DNA from: Paramarasmius palmivorus | Taxonomy: Eukaryota > Basidiomycota > Agaricomycetes > Agaricales > Marasmiaceae | Assembly (NCBI GenBank): GCA_037176845.1 | Contig: JAYKXP010000025.1 | Location: forward strand, 310,001 to 374,000 | Reading direction: 5' to 3' | DNA length: 64,000 nucleotides | Shown here: positions 34,286-44,818 of the stretch, in pieces | How positions within the stretch are numbered: the stretch's first letter is position 1 | Layout of the letters: each line of letters starts with the position of its first letter | Made by a program: the position numbers and the translations under genes | Notes under the pieces: generated by a model | The model's database searches: none | Told to the model about the DNA's origin: nothing | Seen by the model: the letters and a program-made list of their open reading frames with translations, nothing else

Positions 34286-35913
34286 TCAATCCGTAGCTTG
34301 AATACCAACACCTTCCATTCTCTTTCCCTCGACAAACATGACCGGTGGTGTGAAATGCTTCTTTCCATGCAGCTCGTAGGTCACCACACTGAGCACCATC
34401 ACCGCAACCCATATCGCGGGCGCCCAGTTTGCATCGCCCAGGCCTACTGGTAACGATGTCGGGAAGCAACTGAACACGATCACGAATGCCGAATACAAGA
34501 ATGCAAAGGCGTTGATTGGTAACCCAAATCGCCCCAGGCTCCATCTTGCCGGTGGAAGCGGCTCTCCTTTAATTCGAAGGAGGAGCACACACCCGATGGA
34601 GATCATGTATGTGGAGAGAAGAGCAAGAAGGGAAAGAGAAACGATTATGTTGAATGCAAGTGTCGACCCAAGGTTTATGAGACAAAGAATGGCCGCGCCG
34701 ACTGAGGAGATGTAAACAGAGTTGAATGGGATGTCGTACTCGCGATTCATGCGAGAGATCCATCTCGAGAAAGGAAAACCTTTGTCTCGGGAAAAGGCCC
34801 ATAGCTCTCTCGAAACGGTAGCGAGTGTTGTGATGTTACCGGCAAAGATAAGAATGAAGAGAATGATGGTGAGGAACAGGGCAACGCCTTGAGAACCAGT
34901 GTTGATGAAAAGGTTCAGATAGGGTGCATCGGCTTCGAGTGTATCCTCAAGGGAACCGATGCAAAATAGCATCGTGATAAGCATGATGATTCCAAGTACG
35001 ACATTGAAGACGTATGACCACCACATGGCCCTTGGAACGATTAAAGACGCATCTTCGACTTCCTCCGCTGAGATACCGAATAAGTGCTAGGCTTGCAACT
35101 CAGGGTGATGAACCACGTACAGATATGAACGATGGAATCGGAGCCGAGGTTGCAGTACATGACGGCTACCTGGCTAACCAAACAGGCAGTACCAACATTG
35201 CTCCATCCGCCGCTGTTGACGAATTGGGTGAAAACGTCGGTTGCCGTATTCAGGGGCCGACACATTGCCCAGCAAACGAGGACAACGACGAAGAAGCCGA
35301 GAACGTGTCCGACTAGGGATAAGGCTTCGAGTGTAGGGAGTGTCTTTGAACCGACAGTGTTGAAGCCGATGGTGATGACAATGAAACCCAGCATAATGAG
35401 GGTGTACTGCCAGGAAGTGAAGCCAAAGTCAGGTTGTACCACTTCGGCACTTATTTCGATCAGGGTGGTACAAACGAAAACGCTCGATGCCATACTGGCG
35501 AGCCATCCCAGTGTCGACATCCACCCCGCTGAGTAGCTGAGGAACTTTTGGTACTTTGGTGGAGCGAATTCTGACACCCAATGGTACTGCCCACCCGATG
35601 TCGGAGCCATGCTCTCCAATTCTGCGAGTGATGCTACAATAGAAGCGTAGCAGGTGACGGTGCCAATGAACGTCCAGAACAGTCCCGCAAATCCTCCGTT
35701 TATGAACCCAGCTGATAGAGAAACCAACACGAACTCCCATGTCGCCATGTAAATGGAGACGAATCCCAATGTCCCCCAAAAGCCAAAATTTCGCTTGAAC
35801 TCCTGCTTTTTGCCCAACCGCTGCATATCGCGAACGTCATGAGAGGTGTCTCCCCAATGCCCATCGCCTATCACATCCTCCAGGGGAATTTTCTGGTCCT
35901 TGTCTGGCACCAT
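34286..35913 (-). CDS. APC-superfamily amino-acid/GABA/choline-type permease, copy 1
   Basis: Two exons (35913-35121, 35067-34286; 793 and 782 bases) give 524 residues with about 12 transmembrane segments. Family marks: an N-terminal cytosolic LGKKQEFKRNFGFWGTLGF, then APTSGGQYHWVSEFAPPKYQ (consensus of the ACT/Uga4-Hnm1 permeases, TC 2.A.3.4), FAGNITTLATVSRELWAFSR, and a C-terminal GKKHFTPPVMFVEGKR. It imports amino acids, GABA or choline-like amines across the plasma membrane by proton symport, by family; the substrate is unknown. Exon lengths are identical to the copy at 61275-62899, so these are recent paralogues. Confidence 0.9.
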
Positions 35914-36421
35914 GGCACAAGTTGGAAGTAGAAGGGAGAGCTATCTTTGTTCGTCCCGAGATAGCACTGCGAGGCTTATCGACTTCCCAAATTCTCCAAA
36001 GAACCTTCTCCCGGGAAATGTGAGACCGGTTTCGTATGGCATTCCATTGCGAGGTGATGGACCTGATGGTCCTGATTTCAGCAAGGTTTTTGGCCTTTAC
36101 GAATGACAGGACCTGCTTTTGAATAAATTGAAGCCATCAGATTTTGACACGAATCCTCCGAGTCGGTTAGAGTTTGACCTTGTGATGATTTCCATACGAT
36201 TTGATGCCCAAGCAGAGATCCTTAGAGCTCCAAGCCAGGCGAGTCTGCAGAACAACCGTAATTCAACATTAACTGGTTGTCGACATCGACGTTGACAGCA
36301 AACCGTGGGCGCCTGGACACCGCGCCTGGATGGTCCCCGGACCGTATAGCCGCCGTGCATCGCCCTTGCAAGTGAACCACAATGAACATGTCCCACAGCT
36401 TTTATCTTTCCTTATACCTTC
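35914..36421. promoter_or_regulatory. divergent promoter region, APC copy 1 and coiled-coil gene
   Basis: No coding exon seen in these 508 bases between divergent start codons. Unlike the two copies at 61-63 kb, I see no obvious match of this promoter to theirs. Confidence 0.4.
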
Positions 36422-38483
36422 ATGTCGCCCTCTACTTCTCAGAGCATACGCGATAATGCTCAGTATCATGCTGAGCTCATCAAATCTCTGGACGAAATGC
36501 AATATGCACCTTCAGCGCTAACCCAGCAAACAACTTATCTTGAAGATCTGGAAAAACAGCTCAAGTCGGCGAAGGAGAGGGTAGAGAAGCTTTCTCATGT
36601 CACGAAGAAGGAGAGGAAGGATCACGAGAAGATGAGAGACTCTACGGCACGGAAACTAGCGGCGAGGATATCGGGGAAAAAGGAGAAGTTCGAGGCCAAG
36701 AAGGAAAAGGAGGAAAGGTATATGGCATGTACCTATTTACACTGCTACTTCTCAATTTGTGAATCAGGGAATACGTGGAAGCATTAGAGAACGAGATGAG
36801 AGAAAGAGGAAACTTGAAGATGATTGAGAGCATGATTGAAGAAGGCAAACGGGTGGTATGGTTCATTTTACAGTAGTCTTGCAGACCATCATACTCATCC
36901 TAAAATCACCATAGAAAGACGATTTATCGGCCAAGTCTCTCGCTCTTCATCAAGTTCAGCAAGAGTTAGACACCTTGTACGAGAACATTTTCGGCGGTCC
37001 AACACAAGGTGCGAAAAACTGCTGCTATTCGCAGTCAGACCCTAACAGCCCTCCCAACAGAATTCCCCAGAGACGATCAGCTTGAGAGTCAGCTTAAGTC
37101 AGCTCAGGAAACATACAATCGTATTCAAGCGCATATGAACACACAATCCCAAGCCGTCAATCTTTTAGGCCAGGCCGACAAAGCCATGGCGAGCTGTTTA
37201 CAATCTATGTCGACGGCTTTAGGTTACTCGTCTTGGGGTACGCAATCTATCATACCTCCATAAACACTTCGTTGAATCTCTTTTTAGATGTATTTGGTGG
37301 TGGAGGGTTGGTTTCTTATTATCAGAAGTCGTTTGAAAGCTCACGGCTTGCAGGCTCGCCGACATGATGGAACGTAGCGCTCTCGGAGAGGCATCTGCCG
37401 CGGCCTATCGAGCTCAGATACTCGTAGACCAAGCCCGACGAACCTCGCCAGACGTGCAGCCGGTCGGACCGATTCGTGTGCATGACATGTGAGTAGTCCA
37501 AGGTTGAACGCGCTCTACACTCGCTGAAACGTATTAGATCTTTGTTTGGAGATGTCTTCTTCGATAATGTCTACTCGGATATAGTTGCTCACCGTGAGTC
37601 TCGATTATCCTTGCCTCTCGAACTTGGATCTGACGGTACTGTAGAGAAGATGGAAGCTAACCGCAACGAATTGATCAGCATGCACCAACGGGTAGACTGT
37701 TCCCTTCCCCGTTCGTACAGCCTTATTCACGCTCTGATTTAGGTCAAACGAGAGCTTAGAGCTGCCACAGCCCGTTGCGAGCGAATAGGGCCCGACCTTG
37801 TTGAAGCGGCCGAGGTACTCTCACAGTGTCGTCAAGATCTGGCCCAGTTCAGGAAAGACACCTTCAACCGGGTTTCTGGGTTAGGGCCTTCGGCGCCCAG
37901 TGATGACAGTCTGCCTTCGTACCAAGAACAAGGACGCATGCCTCCATCGTTTCCCGCCCCTGAACCGGCATATTATCCACCCCCAGACGGCCCACCTCCA
38001 TCGTTATTACAGCAAAACTCTAACAATGCGACATCACAAGGACCGCCTCCTAGCCACTCATCACCCCTTCACTCTGTTCCAGCTACCTCGCTACGTCTCA
38101 CGGGCCATAACTCAACGACTTCTGTCGGAAGCATCAAAGACTTACCATCGTTGCCACAACCCAATCCAGGCCATCTATACCAACCACCACCAGGTCCACC
38201 GCCTGGGCACGTTTCAGCAAGTTCTATTGGAAGTACGAAGGATCTACCTTCTATACCACAGTCCGCTTCGTCTTCGTCGTCGCAGGTTGATTCTCCGCCT
38301 GTGGCAGGCCCTCCGTCATCTACCGAGCCCGCACCATCACATTGGGGTAGCAGTGCGTTTTGGAGCTCCTGTGACTCATTTCCACTCAAACTGACCCTTT
38401 TCTCAGAGAACCCATTCGCAATGTCTTTGATGGGCCAATATGCTGGTGGAAGCAGTGGTAGTGATAACGAGTCCAAGAAGTGA
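36422..38483 (+). CDS. coiled-coil protein with proline-rich C-terminus
   Basis: ATG at 36422 (MSPSTSQSIRDNAQYHAELI). Exon 1, to 36717, is a long charged coiled coil (LEDLEKQLKSAKERVEKLSH). Further exons give YVEALENEMRERGNLKMIES, a KDDLSAKSLALHQVQQELDT block, ESQLKSAQETYNRIQAHMNT, ADMMERSALGEASAAAYRAQ, SLFGDVFFDNVYSDIV and VKRELRAATARCERIGPDLV. Then comes a Pro/Ser-rich tail (GPPPSHSS, PPPGPPPGH, repeated SIGSTKDLPS-like units) and a last exon ENPFAMSLMGQYAGGSSGSD to the stop at 38481-38483. No family recognised; the form suggests a cytoskeletal or trafficking scaffold, which is inference. A decayed copy of its 3' end sits at 44241-44818. Confidence 0.65.
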
Positions 38484-38621
38484 TGATTGATGCATCGTAT
38501 CTGTAGCATAGGTAAACGTATCTCAATGTTGTAGCGATGGGAGGATGTGTATGGTAATGACAAGATATAGTGCATGCTGATGAGGATTCCAAGATAAGAT
38601 TCTGGTGAACAGGTTCCAACC

Positions 38622-41600
38622 CTATGCTAAGCGAGGCCTTTTGGTCGATTCAGGATCGTCGTTCGAAGCCAAAGGGCGCTTATGGCCAGCAATGGTCGCT
38701 GTAATCGACCAATATTCTCGACCAAGCACCTCCTTTTGTTCCCTATCGTCACCTAAGAGCCTTAGCAGAGTCGCTGCCTCTTCGACCTTAGCAAACCAGG
38801 TAGGCATATCTTTGAAGTGGGATGGTATATGGACCTTTTATCAAATCGGATCAGACAAAATCTTGAAAGGCTTGCCATTGTTGGTAAATGCATACCTTTA
38901 ATAATGGTACCTTCCCCGTCTTGGGATTCCCTCCAAGCACATCCCAGGAAATCCCCCAGGACTTCAATTTCTCCAGTTGGCTAATTAGATGCTGCCGGGA
39001 TTCCTCGCTTTTTCGAAAGCTATTCTTTGACCCCGCCCTATAGTTGTGTATCCAGGACGCCAGAATATTGCAATCACTACAGCCGCAACCGATATTCTTC
39101 CAGTCCTGGGGCGTGATGCTAGGCAAAGGTGCCGGGCCGACTACATGCCGTACATATCTCTTGACCACCTCGCCTGCAAAATTGGGGTAGGACGCAGTCA
39201 ACGCAAACTCGTGTTGCTTGAGTGATTCCGATAGGCTCCGGAGAACTGGAACCAACTGATACTCAACATAATCAGGTTTGTTCGAGGCGTTTAAACACAT
39301 CTCTAGAGTTCGGGCTGATATAGAATGGTTTTCTGTATCGACGCATAGCCGAATAAATCTCGGGACTGGAGATTTTTTGATGCTGGAATTTGTCTGGAAT
39401 CGGATGATATCCAATGTTGAGAGTCTTGCTTCAAGGGATAGTTGCAGTATGATCTGTAGTTTGGCCCCTGACTCCGAATGACCATCGAATTCCCCTCGAA
39501 GGAGGTGGACAAACCTCGTGATTGCATCGAGGGTATGATTATCCTTGGCTGCCAATGCTTTCATGCTCTCGGCATCCAAACTAGATGTAAAGGAAATTCA
39601 GTTCAATGAAATTGTGCATTGAATAAGCAGACGCACAAGTGGACTAGAGTTTCAACGGGATTATCGAGGTATCCCAGCGCACTACGGAGGTCTGTGTCGC
39701 GCTCGGGAGTGTGTTCAAAGAGTAGGTGCTGGAAGACGCCTCTAAAGAAATGTTGGAGTGAAGCCTTTAAGGATGGATGTTCGATGAGGTGTTTCCCGAG
39801 CATCTGTATGAAAGCATAACAGAACCCTGTCCGGACAGTCGAAGCAGCAAGCTCTGATTCGTTCCAAAGATCCTGAAGGAGTGGCGGAACTACATCAAGA
39901 ACATCATACACGATACACAACCCAACGAGATCAGCCACAACTTGTGAGGCATGTTCGACGTCGACCTCCAGGTCGCCTTTTCGGAAAATGCGCAGATTCG
40001 AAGAGATATGTTTGAGAATTTGTTTGATCATACCAAGAACCGTTTCTTGGCTCATGCTAGACTCGCTTCTCAGCCTGTTGAAAAGGGCAGTCCACATCTT
40101 TATGTCGGATAGCTGGTGTTCGTATAGACGCGGCAACAATCTACATGCGAATAGCTGAGTAATCGAAGAGGTAAAAAGAGAAGTATGCAATTACTTATCG
40201 TGAAGGTTGTCGAGGATTTCATTTGCGTTCCCTAGAGACAACACCACAGCATCAATCTCCTCACTCTTGGTTCCGACTGTCTGAATCTTGTCAACGAATT
40301 CCGCAAACCGTGATCGACACCACGCAATGATATTTGTATCCTTGCACTGAGTCGCTAAAGCTTGGAGTTGACCGAGAAGTTCTCTGCGGAGCCGAATCGA
40401 GGGTTCGTTATTGACGGCGTTCAGGTAACTTGGGTTTAATTCAGTGAGAAGGAAATACACTGAATGAAAGGAGACACACAAAAACCCAATGCTTTGCCAA
40501 TCAAAGGTCTTGAATCCTTCTACTAGGCATGGAACACCCATTCGAGCAATGATGCAGTCCCCACATGCCCGAAGCAAGTCAAGAAAGTGACCTCTTTTCT
40601 TCCATCGTATGATAGCCCGCGAAACGCTGTCCACGTGTGGTGATAGCTCTGAACTAAGGTCGACCGACCATAATTCACGAAGGCCTCGAAGCCCCGTATC
40701 CAAGGCCACAAGATCCTCGTTAGTTGGCTCACCCGAGAGGGACGTGTCCAAAGTAGTACAGGCGTTGTCGACAACATCCTTTGGGAGTGTGAAGCGAACG
40801 TGAGGCGAGGCTTTGGGCGTGATCAACACACATTTGCTTCTCCAAGCTAAATAACAACTATCAGCTCCAGGCAATTTTCTAAGGAAGAAGCGTACTTTGA
40901 GTCAACCAGCCACCCTAGGAAAGACGCGATTAAGTAAGACTGCGAGACAGGCTAGAAGAAGCTCACATCGTGATAATTCCTCGCAGGGTTTAGCACCTTC
41001 TCCGCCTCGTGATCCTGGAGGTCACGACCCACAGTGCATCGGGTATAGTCACATCCACCATCCTCGCAATTCCTCAGGTTGTCTAAATCCGGCCAGTCTA
41101 TCAAAAGCGGCACTCCATTGAGAGTCGTCACGTTCGAGATGGAGAAATGCGTCTTGTCTACCAGGCTCATCTCCAATTTCGACTCTGTATCGCTAAGCCC
41201 GCCGCTCTCATGATCGTCTTCGTCTTCGTCCATAGCCACATCATACCTACCATACATCATGTCAAGCACAGAGATTCTTGTCCCGACCCCAAAGTCACAG
41301 TCTCCATGGGTAACCGGGTAGCCCTCCTCTACGTAAGAAGCTTCACCTAGATGCAAGTCGAATTCGTCTCCTTTTGCCATCATGCCTAGGTGTACTATGA
41401 GAGCACGGTCGGAACCACGGAGAGAAGAGACTCTGAAGATGTCATCTTGGTCCCGGTCGTATTTTTCGTTGAGGATACAAACGAGACCTTGTGGCGGGTT
41501 GGAGGACATGACTTGAACAGACTGTCCGTCCAAAACCCTTCGCCACATAGCGAAGGCGCAACTGATCTGACGCCTTGCCTTCTCCATTGTCTCAAACGGC

Positions 41601-42588
41601 GAGCGGGGAATGGACGAAGCGATGTTTCCAGTGTAAAGAATGTCGTACTGAAGCATTGTTGCGTAGCCTGAGCTTACAGTGCCAGTGGAGACATGGGTGT
41701 CGCGATAGGACAGAAAAGCCGATACACGCCGCTCACCCTCGGAACATGCTGGCATTTCCGTGCTGATGACCCTGCTCGACCGACGCTCGCATTGGAAGGT
41801 GAACTCGCCTCCTACATGGCCTTCGCTAGATGGTAAGATAACAGCTAAACTTCCATAATGATGTGGTTCTTGTTCACTGGTGGGTACATATGAATTAGGG
41901 ACAGTGCAGGGAATAGGTGATTGGTGATCTGCTTACTCCGTTGGAAGGCTAAACATCCGTCTAGAAAACTACGTTGTGAGTGGTCGGCGGTAAATTGCGA
42001 AGAGAACGACGTACCCTTTATCATCGGTACTGTAAAAGAGCGAAAGGAACTTGAGACGGCAACTAAATGTTGCTGTCGCGAGCGTGATTCCCAAAGACTC
42101 TTGCAGTGAAGCCGTCACCGTCTCCGTGAGCCACTTGTCCCATTCTTTATCATTGATGACGACCTGAGTGTGCCATTAGCTGGAGGTTGTGTTGGTAGAG
42201 CTCAGGGCACGCACCTTACTTGCATGAAGAGTAATCTCGCAGGGAGACTCAGATCTAATACTCTGCCTAAGCTCCTGGGCTTGGCCGTTCTCCACAGGAA
42301 TCTTTAGTTGGATAGCGGACGAGTTTGAGTTGACCATTAGCTCTATAGAAGGGATTGGCGCGTCCTCGAAGACCTTTGAGGCAACGAAAGGATACACTTT
42401 GAGGGCCACAGCGTTCGCGAACAATGTCTGCAGAAGACGTCAGTTTCGTTGCCGTGTCACAGCGACACACAAACCTTGATATCCTTCACTGGAGTGTTTG
42501 CCTTGGGATTGTAATCCAATGCGCTCATTGGCCATTGGTAGCTTTCCCAATTCTCAATCTTGAGAATCTCGCTTTCTACCTCTGCCAT
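38622..42588 (-). CDS. large 2OG-Fe(II) oxygenase-like protein A
   Basis: ATG at 42588 (MAEVESEILKIENWESYQWP). Intron 1 ends at about 42430, followed by ANAVALKVYPFVASKVFEDA and SIRSESPCEITLHASK. The oxygenase-like core follows (about 41870-41640): GSLAVILPSSEGHVGGEFTF then SYRDTHVSTGTVSSGYATML, matching the fungal 2OG family pattern of a GG...RH strand and a SD.EHEV.PVT.G strand. Next come KARRQISCAFAMWRRVLDG, a long helical repeat-like region (RLLPRLYEHQLSDIKMWTAL and so on), a C..C element (WKNIGCGCSDCNILASWI, about 39090) and a basic NLS-like end (HKRPLASNDDPESTKRPRLA). Roughly 1100-1200 residues with many introns. The proximal iron ligand seems missing (QCER where RHGG is usual), so activity is doubtful. 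Family assignment is by pattern memory. Confidence 0.65.
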
Positions 42589-43005
42589 TGTGGGAGTTGG
42601 AGATGAAGTTGTGTCTTTGTGTCTGAACGTAATTAAGTGATGCGTGGCAAGGTATGAAATGGGTGAGGACCCCCGAGACCCTTAGGTACTCGCAAGCCAG
42701 GAGCCCGGAAGCCATAGCTTCCTTTTTCAGCTCGCTAAAGGAACGAAGACAAGTCGGTAACATGGTTTATATGGCCACGTTTTTTGCTCGGCACTTTCCG
42801 AACCATCCGTACTTGTGCAATTGCACAAAGCCAACGATAAATTAGTCCCTTGCATTACACATTGCGGTCCCCAATGCTCAACCTCTGTCATGTCAACTCT
42901 CACTGACCAGCAATTTTAAAGAAATGCACCCTGCACTAAATCACTTAGGCTCACGTCCCAAAAATGTGAGTCCTGGGGTCGACTGAGAAGCCGAATGAGT
43001 ACTCA
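42589..43005. promoter_or_regulatory. promoter region of oxygenase-like gene A
   Basis: No exon seen. It shares a block at 42663-42730 (gtgaggacccccgagaccct and following) with the matching region of copy 2 at 48092-48150, which shows that the promoter was duplicated with the gene. Confidence 0.5.
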
Positions 43006-43604
43006 CGATAATGAATTCACACAAGTTATGGTCCTACAAAGCCCGATTTGTGCTGCAAGTACGACTACCGTTACTCCAAGTACCTGATATCTTGCAATGA
43101 CAAAGGGTTGACTGAACATACGACACGCTGGAAATTGGATGCTCTTGACGAGTTCTTCGGGAGGCGCGTTTTGCGGTCTGGTCCAAGGCCAACGTCTAAG
43201 GAGGTTCAAGTGTCTTGGAGTAGTGTTTCGTGTAGAAGCTGGGTTTGTCGGTTCTGACAGCAGATTCGTCGTCTTTTATATGTTCATCGTGGGTCGGCAA
43301 AGTCGTGCCTGGGGTGTCTATCTCTAAAGAACGACAAGACGAATAGCAAGAGGGCTAGGATCGCGAACAACTATGTAATGATCATCAGCTCTTCGCGCAA
43401 TGCAGGAGATGAAAGAACCTTTGATCAAATAGCCGTAGGATAGTCAGGCTATAACCTATATTTCCTAACGCTGTCCTCGCATATGCACCGTATAGAATGT
43501 ACGCTGCCTTGCTCGAAGTCCAATCAGTTCCGTCTTTTGAATGGAAGTCCTCGGCTCGATCCTCATATCATCTGTGTGAACGTCGCCGTTACGATAGGAT
43601 CCAT
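43006..43604 (-). pseudogene. DUF202 gene relic (copy 1)
   Basis: Aligns along its length to the intact DUF202 gene at 48435-49093. An ATG remains at 43604, but a deletion and frame change follow within 15 codons and lead to an early stop. A two-base insertion at the RQRTF-x-GAYART site (about 43490) shifts the frame, so the reading becomes RQRTFYTVHMRGQR and stops. The transmembrane exon is also broken. Non-functional copy. Confidence 0.8.
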
Positions 43605-43689
43605 TATTGTATCTGAAGGGGTAGTGTTGAGCTAAATGGGAGTCCTTTAGACGGAAATTCGAACGGATATGCGTGGGGTAACGGTGGTA

Positions 43690-44240
43690 CAAGTGAGAGT
43701 TCCGACTGTGGGAAGGAAGGATATCCGCGGTTACTGAAGGTCCCGTGGTTCACACATTCTTCACTTCAAGAGGATTTTTTAGTACGAAACAGACGTTGGT
43801 ACTCCTCTCGAGGCCTTTGGAGCTTTCTGTAGAATTGGTCGTTTGGTATGAGTTTGTGATACCCTTGTACCTGATGATGTTGCTAAAAGATTTGTAGCTA
43901 GTACCTTCAAGCCATTTCTCTTCTCATACCCCCAGCTCCGAAAGAGCGTTTGTCGAAGACCGTTGCAAAGGCGCACAATTAATGGGCAATTTCTCCGAGT
44001 TCCTCATGCGTGGTACACCGTCTCCCGAACGTTTTCACTAGGCCAAGGATGGGCACCCAAAGGTCTAGCGTAAGGCGAGTCGAAGCTAAGCTGGCGGAAG
44101 TAGAGTTGATTTCGGTGAGATGGCTTATGCTATGGCGCTGTTCAATGTCGGAGCTTTCAAACAGGTTCGTGCATCATTTGCCTCGTCGTGTTTGAAGATT
44201 TTGACGTGAACCAGACAACCTTTACAGGGAATGACTGGTC
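43690..44240 (+). pseudogene. mitochondrial TPR gene relic (copy 1)
   Basis: Matches the intact TPR gene (49309-50770) in two pieces. 43690-43775 corresponds to its promoter and first codons up to about 49380, with the start codon lost. 43776-44240 corresponds to about 50160-50650, so some 780 bases are deleted between. Shared strings include GGCCGTTTGGA-like and TGGCGCTGTTCAATGT (about 44131). In-frame stops are present. The right end of this homology is the duplication junction. Confidence 0.8.
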
Positions 44241-44818
44241 CACGCAGTAGTCAACCGGTATCGACAGTTTACCTTCGGACCAAGAGCAGGGACACACGTT
44301 CATCGTTTCCGCCCCTCAAAGGACATACCATTCAAGCTGACTGCCTCCAGCACTCCTACAGCAAGGGTCTAACGATCCCCACTGCCACCAGGGCCGTCAA
44401 CTACTAACCATAACACGGCCACAAGCTCCATCGCAATCATATCCTCACGTCCTATGGGCCATCATAATTCGGCGAATTCCATTAGAGGGGCGCAGCCGCT
44501 CAAGACTTGCCATTGCTACCATTTTACACCAGCTGCGCCCGAGCGCGTATTGGAAATTTGACTCTCGACCCTCGATATGCTGAGTTCGGGCCTTCACATT
44601 GGTAGCATTGCATTTCATGCTTGTGAAGCGCTTCCATTCCATAAAACCTTGATCGGCTAATAAGTATGGAAGCTAGGGAACAACGAATCTGAGAAGCAAT
44701 GAAACCATCGTATCTGTAGCAGTGAGTAGGTAAACAAATGTGTTTTGGCGTTGTAATAGTTGCAATTGTACGAGAATGGAAAGGTTGATTGCAAGAAAGT
44801 AGCAGACTAGTATCAACT
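44241..44818 (+). pseudogene. relic of the coiled-coil gene 3' end (copy 2)
   Basis: From about 44245 the sequence matches 37866 onward of the coiled-coil gene (CAACCGG, then ACAGTTTACCTTCGGACCAAGAGC against ACAGTCTGCCTTCGTACCAAGAAC) but with deletions and shifted frame, so the Pro-rich tail is no longer coded. It has no upstream part of the gene. Confidence 0.75.

Larger units (their letters stand above)
37866..44240. repeat. tandem segmental duplication, copy 1
   Basis: Direct copy of a unit of about 6.4 kb; the partner is 44241-50650. It runs from the 3' part of the coiled-coil gene through the intact oxygenase-like gene A, a DUF202 relic and a TPR-gene relic. The copies are diverged but clearly alignable, for example GTGAGGACCCCCGAGACCCT upstream of both oxygenase-like genes (42663 and 48092). 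Confidence 0.85.

Noticed and set aside
35041..35536. Plus-strand ORFs opposite the APC transporter
   Set aside because: Antisense shadows of a highly conserved transporter exon.
37900..38394. 164-codon ORF inside the coiled-coil gene
   Set aside because: Alternative frame of the Pro/Ser-rich tail; His/Arg-rich shadow.
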